A DNA stretch of 64,000 bases. Origin: Streptomyces polyasparticus. Lineage in GTDB: Bacteria; Actinomycetota; Actinomycetes; Streptomycetales; Streptomycetaceae. The stretch spans positions 1 through 64,000 of the forward strand of contig NZ_JACTVJ010000015.1 of assembly GCF_014493765.1 (NCBI RefSeq), in the 5' to 3' direction. Below are positions 36,015-44,672 of the stretch, piece by piece (the stretch's first letter is position 1; each line of letters opens with the position of its first letter). A program made the translations under genes and the position numbers. The notes beneath the pieces are model-generated. The model worked only from the letters and a program-made list of their open reading frames with translations. It searched no databases and was not told where the DNA came from.

Positions 36015-37496
36015 GTGCCCGTGCCGCCCAGCCCCGCTCGACCTCCAAGGCAAGGGCCACGGCAGCCCGGGCGCCCAGCCGCGCGGCAGGCCCCAGGACG
36101 GCGCAGACGGCCGCCGGCCCGGCCCAAGTGGGCGATGCGGATGGCGACCACCCTCTCGATGGCGGTGCTCGCGGCGGCGGGCATCGGACATGCGGTGGTG
36201 ACCAGCCTGGACACCGGGATCGACCGGGTCGACCCCTTCAAGGACATGAAGAATCGTCCCTCCGGCGGGGACGGCATGAACGTCCTGCTCGTCGGCACGG
36301 ACGGCCGCGACAAGATCACCGAGCAGGAGCGGCAGAAGTACCGCCTCGGCGGCGCACCCTGCCACTGCACGGACACGATCATGATCGTGCACATCTCCGC
36401 CGACGGTGACCGCGCCAGCATCGTGAGCCTGCCGCGCGACTCGTACGCCGAGGCGCCCGCGCACACCGACCGCAACAGCGGCGAGAAGCACAAGGCGCAC
36501 CCGATCAAGCTGAACGCCGCGTACGCGGAGGGCGGACCGAATCTGACGGTCCGGACCGTCGAGCACATGACCAAGGTCAAGATCGACCACTATCTCGAGG
36601 TCGACTTCACCAGCTTCATGAAGACCGTGGACGTGCTCGGCGGTGTGGAGATCTGCACCGCGAGCCCGATGAAGGACTCGTACACCGGTCTCGACCTGGC
36701 GGCCGGCCGGCACCATCTCAGCGGCGGCGAGGCGCTGCAGTACGTGCGCTCGCGGCATATCGACGGCGCCGCGGACCTCGGCCGGATGCAGCGCCAGCAG
36801 CGCTTCCTCGCCGCGGTCATCGCCAAGGCCACCTCGTCGGGTGTGCTGCTCAACCCCGTGAAGTTCCGCGATGTGACCCGGACCATCCTGGGTTCCGTAC
36901 GCGCGGACAAGTCCTTCGGCACGGACGAGATGCTGGACCTCGGCCGGGCGATGCGCGGTTTCACGCCCGCATCCTCCGAGTTCACCTCGGTGCCCATCGG
37001 TGAGATGGGCTACATGGTGAAGGGCATCGGCTCCACGCTGAAGTGGGACAAGGAGCGCTCGGAGAAGCTGTTCCAGGCGCTGCGCGACGACAAGCCGCTC
37101 GCGCCGCTGCGCAAGAAGCGCAAGGCGGTCCTGGTGGATGTGGCCCCGCAGCAGATCCGCGTCCAGGTCGCCAACGGCACGGATGTCTCCGGGCTCGGCG
37201 GCCGGGTGGACAAGGCCCTGCGCAAAACGGGCTTCCGTACGACGGGGGCGCCGCAGGACGCGCCGCCGGTCAAGCGCACACTCGTCGAGTACGACCCCCG
37301 CTGGGACCGCTCGGCCCGTTCGCTGGCGACGGCGCTGCCCGGCTGTCAGCTCAAGGAGGTCAAGGGCCAGGGCGGGACGCTGAAGGTGACGGCGGGGCCC
37401 GACTTCAAGCAGGTGCGTGCGGTGCGGGCCTCGGACATCAACCAGGGCGAGTTCGGTGTGGTGACCGGGGACCAGGTGGTGTGCGGCAAGGACTGA
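36015..37496 (+). CDS. LCP-family cell-wall glycopolymer ligase 4, with LytR_C domain
   Basis: A 493-aa LCP protein. The N-terminus is a strongly basic Pro/Arg-rich cytoplasmic tail. A membrane helix follows (MATTLSMAVLAAAGIGHAVV, about 43-62), then the LCP domain (about 88-270) with MNVLLVGTDGRDKIT, CTDTIMIVHISADGDRASIVSLPRDSYAE and IDHYLEVDFTSFMKTVDVLGGVEI. A LytR_C domain (about 375-470) begins IRVQVANGTDVSGLGG. A Cys pair, CHC, sits just before the catalytic block. GTG 36015 has GGAGG 9 nt upstream; the frame is open to 35892. It is separated from LCP 3 by a strong terminator and so has its own promoter. Confidence 0.93.
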   Translation: MPVPPSPARPPRQGPRQPGRPAARQAPGRRRRPPARPKWAMRMATTLSMAVLAAAGIGHAVVTSLDTGIDRVDPFKDMKNRPSGGDGMNVLLVGTDGRDKITEQERQKYRLGGAPCHCTDTIMIVHISADGDRASIVSLPRDSYAEAPAHTDRNSGEKHKAHPIKLNAAYAEGGPNLTVRTVEHMTKVKIDHYLEVDFTSFMKTVDVLGGVEICTASPMKDSYTGLDLAAGRHHLSGGEALQYVRSRHIDGAADLGRMQRQQRFLAAVIAKATSSGVLLNPVKFRDVTRTILGSVRADKSFGTDEMLDLGRAMRGFTPASSEFTSVPIGEMGYMVKGIGSTLKWDKERSEKLFQALRDDKPLAPLRKKRKAVLVDVAPQQIRVQVANGTDVSGLGGRVDKALRKTGFRTTGAPQDAPPVKRTLVEYDPRWDRSARSLATALPGCQLKEVKGQGGTLKVTAGPDFKQVRAVRASDINQGEFGVVTGDQVVCGKD

Positions 37497-37523
37497 GAGG
37501 GCTGAGCCTGCCAGGCGAGGCCC

Positions 37524-38072
37524 TCAGTCCTCCAGGCCCTCCGCCGCCCGCTTCTCGCGCAGTTCCATGATCGCCCGGCGGCGCGCGAGGCGGTGCGTGC
37601 GGCGGATCTGCGCCTCCTGGTAGCGGCGCCGGTCGCGCTCCGTCTCCGGCAGCACCGGCGGGACCCGGCGCGGCTTGCCGTCGGCGTCGACCGCCGCGAA
37701 CACCAGATACGCGGAGCCGACCTGCTGCAGCGGGGTCGACTCGTTCCACCGCTCGGTCAGGACCCGGACGCCGACCTCCATCGAGGTGCGCCCGGTCCAG
37801 TTGACCTGGGCCTTCACATGGACGAGATCTCCGACACGTACGGGTTCGAGGAAGGCCATCTCGTCCATCGAGGCCGTCACGGCGGGGCCGCCCGAGTGCC
37901 GTCCCGCCACCGCGCCCGCGGCATCGTCCACCAGTTTCATGATCACGCCACCGTGCACCGTCCCCAGTAGGTTGGTGTCGTTGTGGGTCATGATGTGGCT
38001 GAGCGTGGTCCGGGAAGCCGAGGTCGGCTTGCCCGGAATCTCCGCCTCCGGGGGACGGGCCTGGTCTGTCAT
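37524..38072 (-). CDS. Acyl-CoA thioesterase, hotdog fold
   Basis: A 182-aa cytosolic thioesterase of the BFIT/YciA type. The hotdog signature NLLGTVHGGVIMKLVDDAAGAVAGRHSGG (about 31-60) holds the active-site Asp region, and VTASMDEMAFLEPVRVGDLV and VGVRVLTERW follow. The C-terminal 35 residues are a charged Arg/Glu helix (RRRYQEAQIRRTHRLARRRA) not needed for the fold. ATG 38072 is the preferred start (MTDQARPPEAEIPGKPTSASRTTLSHIM). It interrupts the LCP cluster on the opposite strand and is divergent from LCP 5. It hydrolyses acyl-CoAs; the physiological substrate is unknown. Confidence 0.9.
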   Translation of the reverse strand: MTDQARPPEAEIPGKPTSASRTTLSHIMTHNDTNLLGTVHGGVIMKLVDDAAGAVAGRHSGGPAVTASMDEMAFLEPVRVGDLVHVKAQVNWTGRTSMEVGVRVLTERWNESTPLQQVGSAYLVFAAVDADGKPRRVPPVLPETERDRRRYQEAQIRRTHRLARRRAIMELREKRAAEGLED

Positions 38073-38190
38073 GGCCTCCACTCTATGTCCGCCCAGGTGA
38101 TGGGTGCTTTGTGTCAGCTCTGCAACAGCCGTGGTCCGGTTTCTCGGCATCCCTTGTCTCAGACCTTTATGGAACCTGCACACTGGGGTC

Positions 38191-39477
38191 ATGAATGACT
38201 GGCCCCAGGGTTTGAGTGGAGACCGCGACCGTGGATACGGACGCGGCGCGAGCAGCGCGCAGCCGGAAGGCGCGCGCGTGATGCGCCATGTCCAGCGCGG
38301 CCAGGCCCCCAGGCCTCAGGCGGCCCCGCAGTACGGCGTCCCTTCGCAGCCCGCGTACGGCGACGGCGAGCGCTACGACGACGGCCGCGGCGGCTACGAC
38401 AGCGGCTACAGCGACGGTCAGGTCTACGGCGGCACGTCCCGCGGCAGCCGCGGTGGCGGCGGCCGGGGCGACGACGGCTACTACGACGCGGGCCGGCCCG
38501 CCCCGGACTGGCGGCGCCGGATCAAGGTCGGCACGATCACGCTGCTCGCGGTTGTCCTGGTCTGGTCCGTCGCCACGTACTTCTGGGCGGACTCCAAGCT
38601 CAAGCGCGAGGTCGACCTGTCGAAGGTCATCGAGCGCCCGAGCGGCGGGGACGGCACCAACTACCTGATCGTGGGCTCCGACAGCCGCGAGGGCATGTCC
38701 GCCGAGGACAAGAAGCGCCTGCACACCGGCTCGGCCGAGGGCAAGCGCACGGACTCGATGATGATCCTGCACGTGGGCGACAACGGGAACACGATGATCT
38801 CGCTGCCCCGTGACTCGGACGTGGAGATCCCGACCTTCGTGGGCTCGGAGTCCGGCAAGACCTTCCAGGGCACGGGCCGCAGGGTCAAGCTCAACGCTGC
38901 GTACGCGGAGGACGGCCCCGAGCTGCTCGTGCGCACCGTCGAGCACAACACCGGCCTGAAGATCGACCACTACGCGGAGATCGGCTTCGGCGGCTTCGCG
39001 AAGATCGTGGACGCGGTCGGCGGTGTCGAGATCAACGTCGAGAAGCGGATGAAGGACAAGAAGTCCGGCTCCGACTTCGAGCCGGGCAAGCACACGATGA
39101 ACGGCGAGCAGGCGCTTGCCTTCGTCCGCCAGCGCTACGGGCTCGACGGCGGCGACCTGGACCGTACGAAGAACCAGCAGAAGTTCCTCTCGGCGCTCGC
39201 CAACCAGGCCGCGACCCCGTCGACGGTCCTGAACCCCTTCAAGCTCTACCCCACGATGAGCGCGGGCCTGGACACGCTGGTCGTCGACAAGGACATGGGC
39301 CTGTTCGACGTGGCCGAGATGTTCTGGGCGATGAAGAGCGTCTCCGGCGGCGACGGCAAGTCGATGAACATGCCGATCTCCGGCAGCCGCGGCGGCAACC
39401 TGGTCTGGGACAAGGCCAAGGTGAAGCAGCTCGTGGAGCAGCTGAACAACGACGAGAAGGTGACGGTCACGGAGTGA
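38191..39477 (+). CDS. LCP-family cell-wall glycopolymer ligase 5
   Basis: A 428-aa LCP protein without a LytR_C domain. The cytoplasmic N-terminus (about 1-110) is Gly/Tyr/Asp-rich with GYDSGYSDGQ-type repeats. A membrane helix (IKVGTITLLAVVLVWSVATYF, about 111-131) is followed by the LCP domain (about 155-335) with TNYLIVGSDSREGMS, RTDSMMILHVGDNGNTMISLPRDSDVEIP and the DHYAEIGFGGFAKIVDAVGGVEI block. It ends shortly after the domain. ATG 38191 has only a weak ribosome site, and a -10-like CACACT lies 6 nt upstream, so the mRNA may be leaderless. Its TGA overlaps the acetyltransferase GTG. Confidence 0.92.
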   Translation: MNDWPQGLSGDRDRGYGRGASSAQPEGARVMRHVQRGQAPRPQAAPQYGVPSQPAYGDGERYDDGRGGYDSGYSDGQVYGGTSRGSRGGGGRGDDGYYDAGRPAPDWRRRIKVGTITLLAVVLVWSVATYFWADSKLKREVDLSKVIERPSGGDGTNYLIVGSDSREGMSAEDKKRLHTGSAEGKRTDSMMILHVGDNGNTMISLPRDSDVEIPTFVGSESGKTFQGTGRRVKLNAAYAEDGPELLVRTVEHNTGLKIDHYAEIGFGGFAKIVDAVGGVEINVEKRMKDKKSGSDFEPGKHTMNGEQALAFVRQRYGLDGGDLDRTKNQQKFLSALANQAATPSTVLNPFKLYPTMSAGLDTLVVDKDMGLFDVAEMFWAMKSVSGGDGKSMNMPISGSRGGNLVWDKAKVKQLVEQLNNDEKVTVTE

Positions 39478-40031
39478 CCGACGTCCGGCTGGGGGTGGAC
39501 GCGACGGCGTCCGCCCCCGCGCTTGTCCTGCGTCCCTGGCACGAGGACGACCTGGAGCCGCTGATCGAGGCGTTCCGCGATGCCGAGATGCGCCGCTGGC
39601 TGCTGTCCTCGATCGAGAACGCGGCGGACGCGAGGAGCTGGCTGGAGTCCCAGGATCGCGGCTGGGCTTCCGGGAGCCGGCTGAGCTTTGCCGTACGGGA
39701 GTCGTCCGGCGGTTCGGGAGTACCGGGCCGGCTGCTCGGCAACGTGGTCCTGAAGCGGGACGACAGCGGGAAGTCCGCCGAGGTCGGTTACTGGACCTCG
39801 GCGGCGGCGCGCGGAAGGGGCGTGGCCTCCCGCGCTCTCGAAGCCCTCACCGCCTGGTCCTTCGAGACCTTCGCGGCGGACGGCCTCGAACGCCTCGACC
39901 TGCTCCACCAGGTCGGCAACCGCGCCTCCTGCCGCGTCGCCGAGAAGACCGGCTACGGCTTCGACCGGATCCTGCCGGCCGAGCCGCCCTGGCCCGAGGA
40001 CGGGCATCTTCACGTACGTCGTCACCGCTGA
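39474..40031 (+). CDS. GNAT-family N-acetyltransferase
   Basis: A 185-aa acetyltransferase of the RimJ/RimL-like GNAT group. LVLRPWHEDDLEPLIEAF opens the fold, the acetyl-CoA-binding motif A reads AAARGRGVASRALEALTAW (about 112-130), and the NRASCRVAEKTGYGF block (about 152-166) is motif B. It overlaps LCP 5 by 4 nt (GTGA), so it is translationally coupled to it. The acceptor could be a protein N-terminus or a small amine; the sequence does not say. A bidirectional hairpin terminator follows. Confidence 0.88.
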   Translation: MTDVRLGVDATASAPALVLRPWHEDDLEPLIEAFRDAEMRRWLLSSIENAADARSWLESQDRGWASGSRLSFAVRESSGGSGVPGRLLGNVVLKRDDSGKSAEVGYWTSAAARGRGVASRALEALTAWSFETFAADGLERLDLLHQVGNRASCRVAEKTGYGFDRILPAEPPWPEDGHLHVRRHR

Positions 40032-40065
40032 CGGGTATCTCCACGTACGTCATCACTGCTAGGGA

Positions 40066-40105
40066 AACGTATGGCGGGCGCCCCGCAGGACGCCCGCCAT
40101 ACGTT
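40066..40105. terminator. Bidirectional terminator between convergent genes
   Basis: Perfect 15-bp arms AACGTATGGCGGGCG / CGCCCGCCATACGTT (40066-40080, 40091-40105) with a 10-nt loop, between the acetyltransferase and acyl-CoA dehydrogenase stop codons. Confidence 0.8.
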
Positions 40106-40119
40106 CAACTGCCTTGCCG

Positions 40120-41277
40120 CTACGGCAGGTTGCGCGCCATCACGATGCGCTGGACCTGGTTCGTGCCCTCGTAGATCTGGGTGATCTTGGCGTCGCGCAT
40201 CATGCGCTCGACCGGGTAGTCACGGGTGTAGCCGTAGCCGCCGAGCAGCTGGACGGCGTCCGTGGTGACCTCCATGGCGATGTCCGAGGCGAAGCACTTG
40301 GCGGCCGCGCCCAGGTACGTGAGGTCGGCGTCGCCGCGCTCCGAGGCGGCGGCGGCCTGATAGGTCAGGGCCCGCGCGGCCGAGATCTTCATGGCCATGT
40401 CGGCGAGCATGAACTGGATGCCCTGGAAGTCGGCGATCGGCTTGCCGAACTGCTTGCGCTCCTGGACGTAGCCCTTGGCGTAGTCGAGGGCGCCCTGGGC
40501 GATGCCGAGCGCCTGGGCCGCGATGGTGATGCGGGTGTGGTCCAGGGTCTTCATGGCGGTCGCGAAGCCCGTGCCCTCCTCGCCGATCATGCGGTCGGCG
40601 GGGATACGGACGTTGTCGAGGTAGACCTCGCGGGTCGGGGAGCCCTTGATGCCGAGCTTCTTCTCCGGGGCGCCGAAGGAGACACCCTCGTCGCCCTTCT
40701 CGACCACGAAGGCGGAGATGCCCTTGGAGCGCTTCTCGGGGTCCGTGACGGCCATGACCGTGTAGTACTCGGACTCGCCCGCGTTGGTGATCCAGCGCTT
40801 GACGCCGTTGAGCACCCAGAAGTCGCCGTCGCGCACCGCGCGGGTCTTCATGCCCGCCGCGTCCGAACCGGCGTCCGGCTCGGAGAGGCAGTACGAGAAC
40901 ATGCCGTCGCCCTTGGCGAGGGGGCCCAGGTACTTCTTCTTCAGCTCCTCGGAGCCGGAGAGGATGACGGGGAGCGAGCCCAGCTTGTTCACGGCGGGGA
41001 TCAGCGAGGAGGAGGCGCAGACGCGGGCGACCTCTTCGATCACGATGACCGTGGCGAGCGCGTCGGCGCCGGCGCCGCCGTACTCCTCGGGGACGTGCAC
41101 GGCGTGCAGATCATTGGCGGTCAGCGCGTCCAGGGCCTCCTGCGGGAAGCGGGCCTCCTCGTCGACGGCCGCGGCGAAGGGCGCGATCTTCGCTTCGGCG
41201 AGCGAGCGGATGGCGTCGCGGAGCATGTCGTGCTCCTCCGCCGGGCGGTACAGGTCGAATTCAGCGTTTCCCGCCAA
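40120..41277 (-). CDS. Acyl-CoA dehydrogenase
   Basis: A 385-aa flavoprotein that oxidises acyl-CoA to the 2-enoyl-CoA. Visible parts are the N-terminal helical domain, the FAD/substrate block YCLSEPDAGSDAAGMKTRA and WITNAGES, and the C-terminal QLLGGYGYTRDYPVERMMRDAKITQIYEGTNQ. The catalytic Glu of the IYEGTNQ loop is present. The start appears to be TTG 41277 (LAGNAEFDLYRPAEEHDMLR) with a GGGAG site upstream. It stands alone, divergent from ugd. Substrate class (short, medium or branched chain) is not decidable. Confidence 0.94.
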   Translation of the reverse strand: MAGNAEFDLYRPAEEHDMLRDAIRSLAEAKIAPFAAAVDEEARFPQEALDALTANDLHAVHVPEEYGGAGADALATVIVIEEVARVCASSSLIPAVNKLGSLPVILSGSEELKKKYLGPLAKGDGMFSYCLSEPDAGSDAAGMKTRAVRDGDFWVLNGVKRWITNAGESEYYTVMAVTDPEKRSKGISAFVVEKGDEGVSFGAPEKKLGIKGSPTREVYLDNVRIPADRMIGEEGTGFATAMKTLDHTRITIAAQALGIAQGALDYAKGYVQERKQFGKPIADFQGIQFMLADMAMKISAARALTYQAAAASERGDADLTYLGAAAKCFASDIAMEVTTDAVQLLGGYGYTRDYPVERMMRDAKITQIYEGTNQVQRIVMARNLP

Positions 41278-41507
41278 GTTCTCTCACTCCCAAGGTGCCA
41301 CTGCTGCTAACTACCGTTAAGTAACCAAGATTTTAGGCGCCGTGCGCCTCGCTCGATACGTGAGTTTGGCGACAGCGGGAAGGACCCTGGCCGCAGGCTC
41401 CGTACCGGGCCCTGTATCCGGCCCCGTGCCCGGGGCGAATGTTCCCCTCCGTATCCCCGACTATGCTCGGGCGGCAGTCCTGCCCCGCACCCTCAGGAGC
41501 ACCGCGC

Positions 41508-42833
41508 ATGTCCCTCAAGATCACCGTGATCGGCACCGGCTATCTCGGCGCCACGCACGCAGCGGCCATGGCGGAGCTCGGGTTCGAGGTGCTCGGTCTC
41601 GATGTCGTACCCGAGAAGATCGAGCTGCTCTCGGCGGGCAAGGTGCCGATGTACGAGCCGGGGCTCGAGGAACTGCTCGCCAAGCACGTCGCCGGGATCG
41701 AGGGCTCCAGCGGACGGCTGCGCTTCACGACCTCCTGGGAGGAGGTCGGCGCGTTCGGCGACATCCACTTCGTCTGCGTCAATACGCCGCAGAAGCACGG
41801 CGAGTACGCCTGCGACATGAGCTATGTGGACGCGGCCTTCGCCTCGCTCGCCCCCGTCGCACGGGAAGGCTCCCTGGTCGTCGGCAAGTCCACCGTGCCC
41901 GTGGGCTCGGCGGACCGGCTCGCCACGCTGCTGCCGGAGGGCGTGGAGCTGGCGTGGAACCCGGAGTTCCTGCGCGAGGGCTTCGCCGTGCAGGACACGC
42001 TGCACCCGGACCGCCTTGTGGTCGGTGTGCGCAGCGAGCGCGCGGAGAAGCTGCTGCGCGAGGTGTACGCGGCCCCGATCGGCGAGGGCTCGCCCTTCGT
42101 CGTCACCGACTTCCCCACCGCCGAGCTGGTGAAGACCTCCGCGAACTCCTTCCTCGCGACCAAGATCTCCTTCATCAACGCGATGGCCGAGGTCTGCGAG
42201 GCCGCCGGCGGCGATGTCGTGAAGCTGGCCGAGGCGATCGGCTACGACGACCGGATCGGCAAGAAGTTCCTGCGCGCGGGGATCGGCTTCGGCGGCGGCT
42301 GTCTGCCGAAGGACATCCGCGCGTTCATGGCGCGCGCCGGTGAGCTCGGTGCCGACCAGGCGCTGACCTTCCTGCGCGAGGTCGACTCGATCAACATGCG
42401 CCGCCGCGGGCACATGGTGGAGCTGGCGCGCGAGGCCGTGGGCGGGGACTCGTTCCTGGGCAAGCGGGTCGCGGTGCTCGGTGCGACCTTCAAGCCCGAC
42501 TCCGACGACGTACGGGATTCGCCCGCGCTGAACGTCGCCGGGCAGATCCATCTGCAGGGCGGCCAGGTCACCGTCTACGACCCCAAGGGCATGGACAACG
42601 CCCGCCGTCTCTTCCCGACCCTCGGTTACGCGGACACCGCGCTCGGGGCGATCCGCGGCGCGGACGTCGTGCTGCATCTGACGGAGTGGCGCGAGTTCCG
42701 CGAGCTGGACCCGGCCGCGCTCGGCGCGGTGGCCGCCGAGCGCGTGATCCTCGACGGCCGCAATGCGCTCGACCCGGTCGTCTGGCGCGAGGCGGGCTGG
42801 ACGTATCGGGCGATGGGGCGGCCGGCGGCGTAG
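41508..42833 (+). CDS. ugd: UDP-glucose 6-dehydrogenase family protein
   Basis: A 441-aa NAD-dependent enzyme that oxidises UDP-glucose to UDP-glucuronate (or a related UDP-sugar). NAD-binding is at the start (KITVIGTGYLGATHAAAMAELG). The substrate-bridge region reads ELVKTSANSFLATKISFINAMAE. The catalytic cysteine lies in IGFGGGCLPKDIRAF, and the C-terminal UDP-binding domain has TFKPDSDDVRDSPAL. ATG 41508 has AGGAG 8 nt upstream; 23 extra codons upstream are unlikely. UDP-glucuronate would feed envelope polymers near the LCP ligases. A UDP-N-acetylmannosamine dehydrogenase role is less likely. Confidence 0.93.
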   Translation: MSLKITVIGTGYLGATHAAAMAELGFEVLGLDVVPEKIELLSAGKVPMYEPGLEELLAKHVAGIEGSSGRLRFTTSWEEVGAFGDIHFVCVNTPQKHGEYACDMSYVDAAFASLAPVAREGSLVVGKSTVPVGSADRLATLLPEGVELAWNPEFLREGFAVQDTLHPDRLVVGVRSERAEKLLREVYAAPIGEGSPFVVTDFPTAELVKTSANSFLATKISFINAMAEVCEAAGGDVVKLAEAIGYDDRIGKKFLRAGIGFGGGCLPKDIRAFMARAGELGADQALTFLREVDSINMRRRGHMVELAREAVGGDSFLGKRVAVLGATFKPDSDDVRDSPALNVAGQIHLQGGQVTVYDPKGMDNARRLFPTLGYADTALGAIRGADVVLHLTEWREFRELDPAALGAVAAERVILDGRNALDPVVWREAGWTYRAMGRPAA

Positions 42834-42839
42834 GTCTTT

Positions 42840-42935
42840 CAGGGCCGCCCTGGTCTCCTCAGGGCCGCCCCGGTCTGCTCAAGGCCGCCCTGGTCTCCTC
42901 AGGGCCGCCCCGGTCTGCTCAAGGCCGCCTATCCG
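42840..42935. repeat. 20-nt tandem repeat between ugd and the M19 gene
   Basis: This consists of four full units and a partial fifth. CAGGGCCGCCCTGGTCTCCT alternates with CAGGGCCGCCCCGGTCTGCT and CAAGGCCGCCCTGGTCTCCT, giving a 40-nt higher-order period. The partial fifth unit contains the stop codon of the minus-strand gene (42929-42931). Confidence 0.9.
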
Positions 42936-44191
42936 TCGAGGCGCTCGATCGTCGCCGTCGACGGAGGGCGGCGCTGCTGGGCCGCGCGGGCGGTGAAGTC
43001 CGTGTCCCTGAGCACCCGTTGGGCATTGCCCCAGGTGAGCAGGGCGAGATCGGGCTCGCTCCAGCCGCGGCGCACCAGCTCCGCGATCAGCTCGGGGAAA
43101 CGCGAGGTGTCCTCGACGCCCTCGGCCGGCTCCTCAGTCGTGTCGTACGTACCGGAGAGCGCGACGCACTCCGCTCCCGCCACCTCCCGTACGTGGTCCA
43201 GGTGGTCCGCGATCCGTGCCAGCGTGCCGCCCGTACGGGCGGAGGCGCACGGGACCATGCACAGGCCCTTGTTCGTACGCAGAGCAGTCAGCGTTTCGTC
43301 GGAGAGGTTGGCCGGGTGCGGGGTCAGGGCGGCGGCGCCCGACCGGGAGAAGACCACCGGGGCCTTGGTGACAGCGAGGGTGCGGGTGACGGTCCGCTCC
43401 GAGCTGCCGCAGAGGTCGATCAGGAGGCCCAGGCGGTTGCACTCGCGGACGACTTCCTCGCCGAAGCGGGTGAGGCCTTCCGGACCGGCCCAGGACGTTC
43501 CGTGGAGGCCGATGCTGCGCACGCCGAGCGCGTACAGGGAGCGCAGGGCGCCGAGCGAGTCGCCGAGGGCGACGGCCTCGGCGGGGCCGAGCAGACAGGC
43601 GATCCGGCCGTGGGAACGGGCGTCGGCGGCGTCCGAGGGCGAGCGGGTCAGCCGCATGGCCTCGGGGTTGGCCTCGATGACGTGGGCGGCCAGGTCGACG
43701 AGGTCGAGCGTGGCGGAGACGGCGCGCTCGCCGCGTACGCCCTCGGGGAGGGCGAGGGACCAGAACATCGCGCCCACGCCGCCCTCTCTGAGGCGGGGGA
43801 TGTCGGTGCGCAGGGCGCTCTCGCCCAACTCCAGGTCGTACCAGGAGAGTTGGCGCAGCGCCCAGGGGAGGCCACTGTGGCCGTCGGCCACGGGGTGCCG
43901 CCTCAGGAGGGTCTGGGCCTGGGTGAGGGGGTTGGTCTCGGCGGGGTTAGGTGCCTCGGGGCGCTGCGGCTCGTCGGGGCGCAGCGGTTCGGCTGTCTCC
44001 GCGCTCGGTCGTTCGTCCGTGCTCGGTCGTTCGTCCGTGCTCGGTCGTTCGTCCGTGCGGGACGGCTCGGCGGCGGCCGGGCGGGCCTCGGTGGTTGCCG
44101 GGGCGTGGGTGGTCGGCGGAGCGGCGGCCGGGGGGTCGTCCAGCTTGCCGATCTCTCCAGGGGCCAGCGACTCTTCCTGCAGGTCCGCCAT
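42929..44191 (-). CDS. M19 dipeptidase-like protein with degenerate metal site (probable pseudoenzyme)
   Basis: A 420-aa paralogue of the dipeptidase encoded next to it. The scaffold aligns along its length (HPVADGHSGLPWALRQLSWYDLEL, NLSDETLTALRTNKGLCMVP, LDHVREVAGAE). However, the HND metal motif is HSG, the DLSH histidine is replaced (IDLCGS), the FSHSS histidine is Arg (VFSRSG), the HPRN arginine is Ala (HPANL) and the GGDYDG aspartate is Thr (SGTYDT). Only the bridging Glu (GPAEA) seems kept. Catalysis by the family mechanism is therefore unlikely. The N-terminus (about 1-90) is disordered, with three TDERPS repeats at 44003-44056. Confidence 0.85.
   Translation of the reverse strand: MADLQEESLAPGEIGKLDDPPAAAPPTTHAPATTEARPAAAEPSRTDERPSTDERPSTDERPSAETAEPLRPDEPQRPEAPNPAETNPLTQAQTLLRRHPVADGHSGLPWALRQLSWYDLELGESALRTDIPRLREGGVGAMFWSLALPEGVRGERAVSATLDLVDLAAHVIEANPEAMRLTRSPSDAADARSHGRIACLLGPAEAVALGDSLGALRSLYALGVRSIGLHGTSWAGPEGLTRFGEEVVRECNRLGLLIDLCGSSERTVTRTLAVTKAPVVFSRSGAAALTPHPANLSDETLTALRTNKGLCMVPCASARTGGTLARIADHLDHVREVAGAECVALSGTYDTTEEPAEGVEDTSRFPELIAELVRRGWSEPDLALLTWGNAQRVLRDTDFTARAAQQRRPPSTATIERLDG
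44003..44056 (-). repeat. Coding 18-nt repeat, TDERPS x3
   Basis: Three tandem 18-nt units encode TDERPS in the disordered N-terminal region of the M19-like pseudoenzyme. Confidence 0.9.
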
Positions 44192-44448
44192 CGGGGGCTC
44201 CGGTCACGTGGGGGTGCGGGGGCGCGTATCGCCACGGTGGCATGTGCGGGCGGGGGTGACCTGGCGGGTGGTGCGTCCGGGGGTACGGGGTTCGGCCAAG
44301 CGTGGCGGTTGCTTGGGCGGGTGCGGGTTCGGGTGGTCGGCGCGGGGTGCGGTGCGGTGTCGCGTGCGGGTGGTAGCCGCGTAGTGCGGTGCGTTGTCGC
44401 GTGCGGGTGGGTGGGGGTGCGGGTGGGGGTGCCTGCGGCGGGCGGATG

Positions 44449-44629
44449 TCCCCTACCCGCCCCTTCCCGAAACCGGGGCTCCGCCCCGGACCCCCGGGGT
44501 GGGTGGCCAACACGGGGCTGAGCCCCGGCTTGCGAGCGCCCGGGGTGGGTGGGCCTGCGGGGGCTTCGCCCCCTGCGCCCCCGCATCCGAACTTCGTTCG
44601 GATCTGCTCAAACGCCGCAGGGGCTGGAT
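44449..44629 (+). repeat. Dispersed intergenic repeat, family 1, copy 3 (with internal duplication)
   Basis: It has the same CCCCTACCCGCCCCTTCCCG start and CTCAAACGCCGCAGGGGCTG end as copy 1. The central GGGGTGGGTGG hairpin module is duplicated. Confidence 0.85.
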
Positions 44630-44672
44630 TGCCGAACCGGCTGGAAGCCCCACCGAGCGGCAGCCGCGGAAC

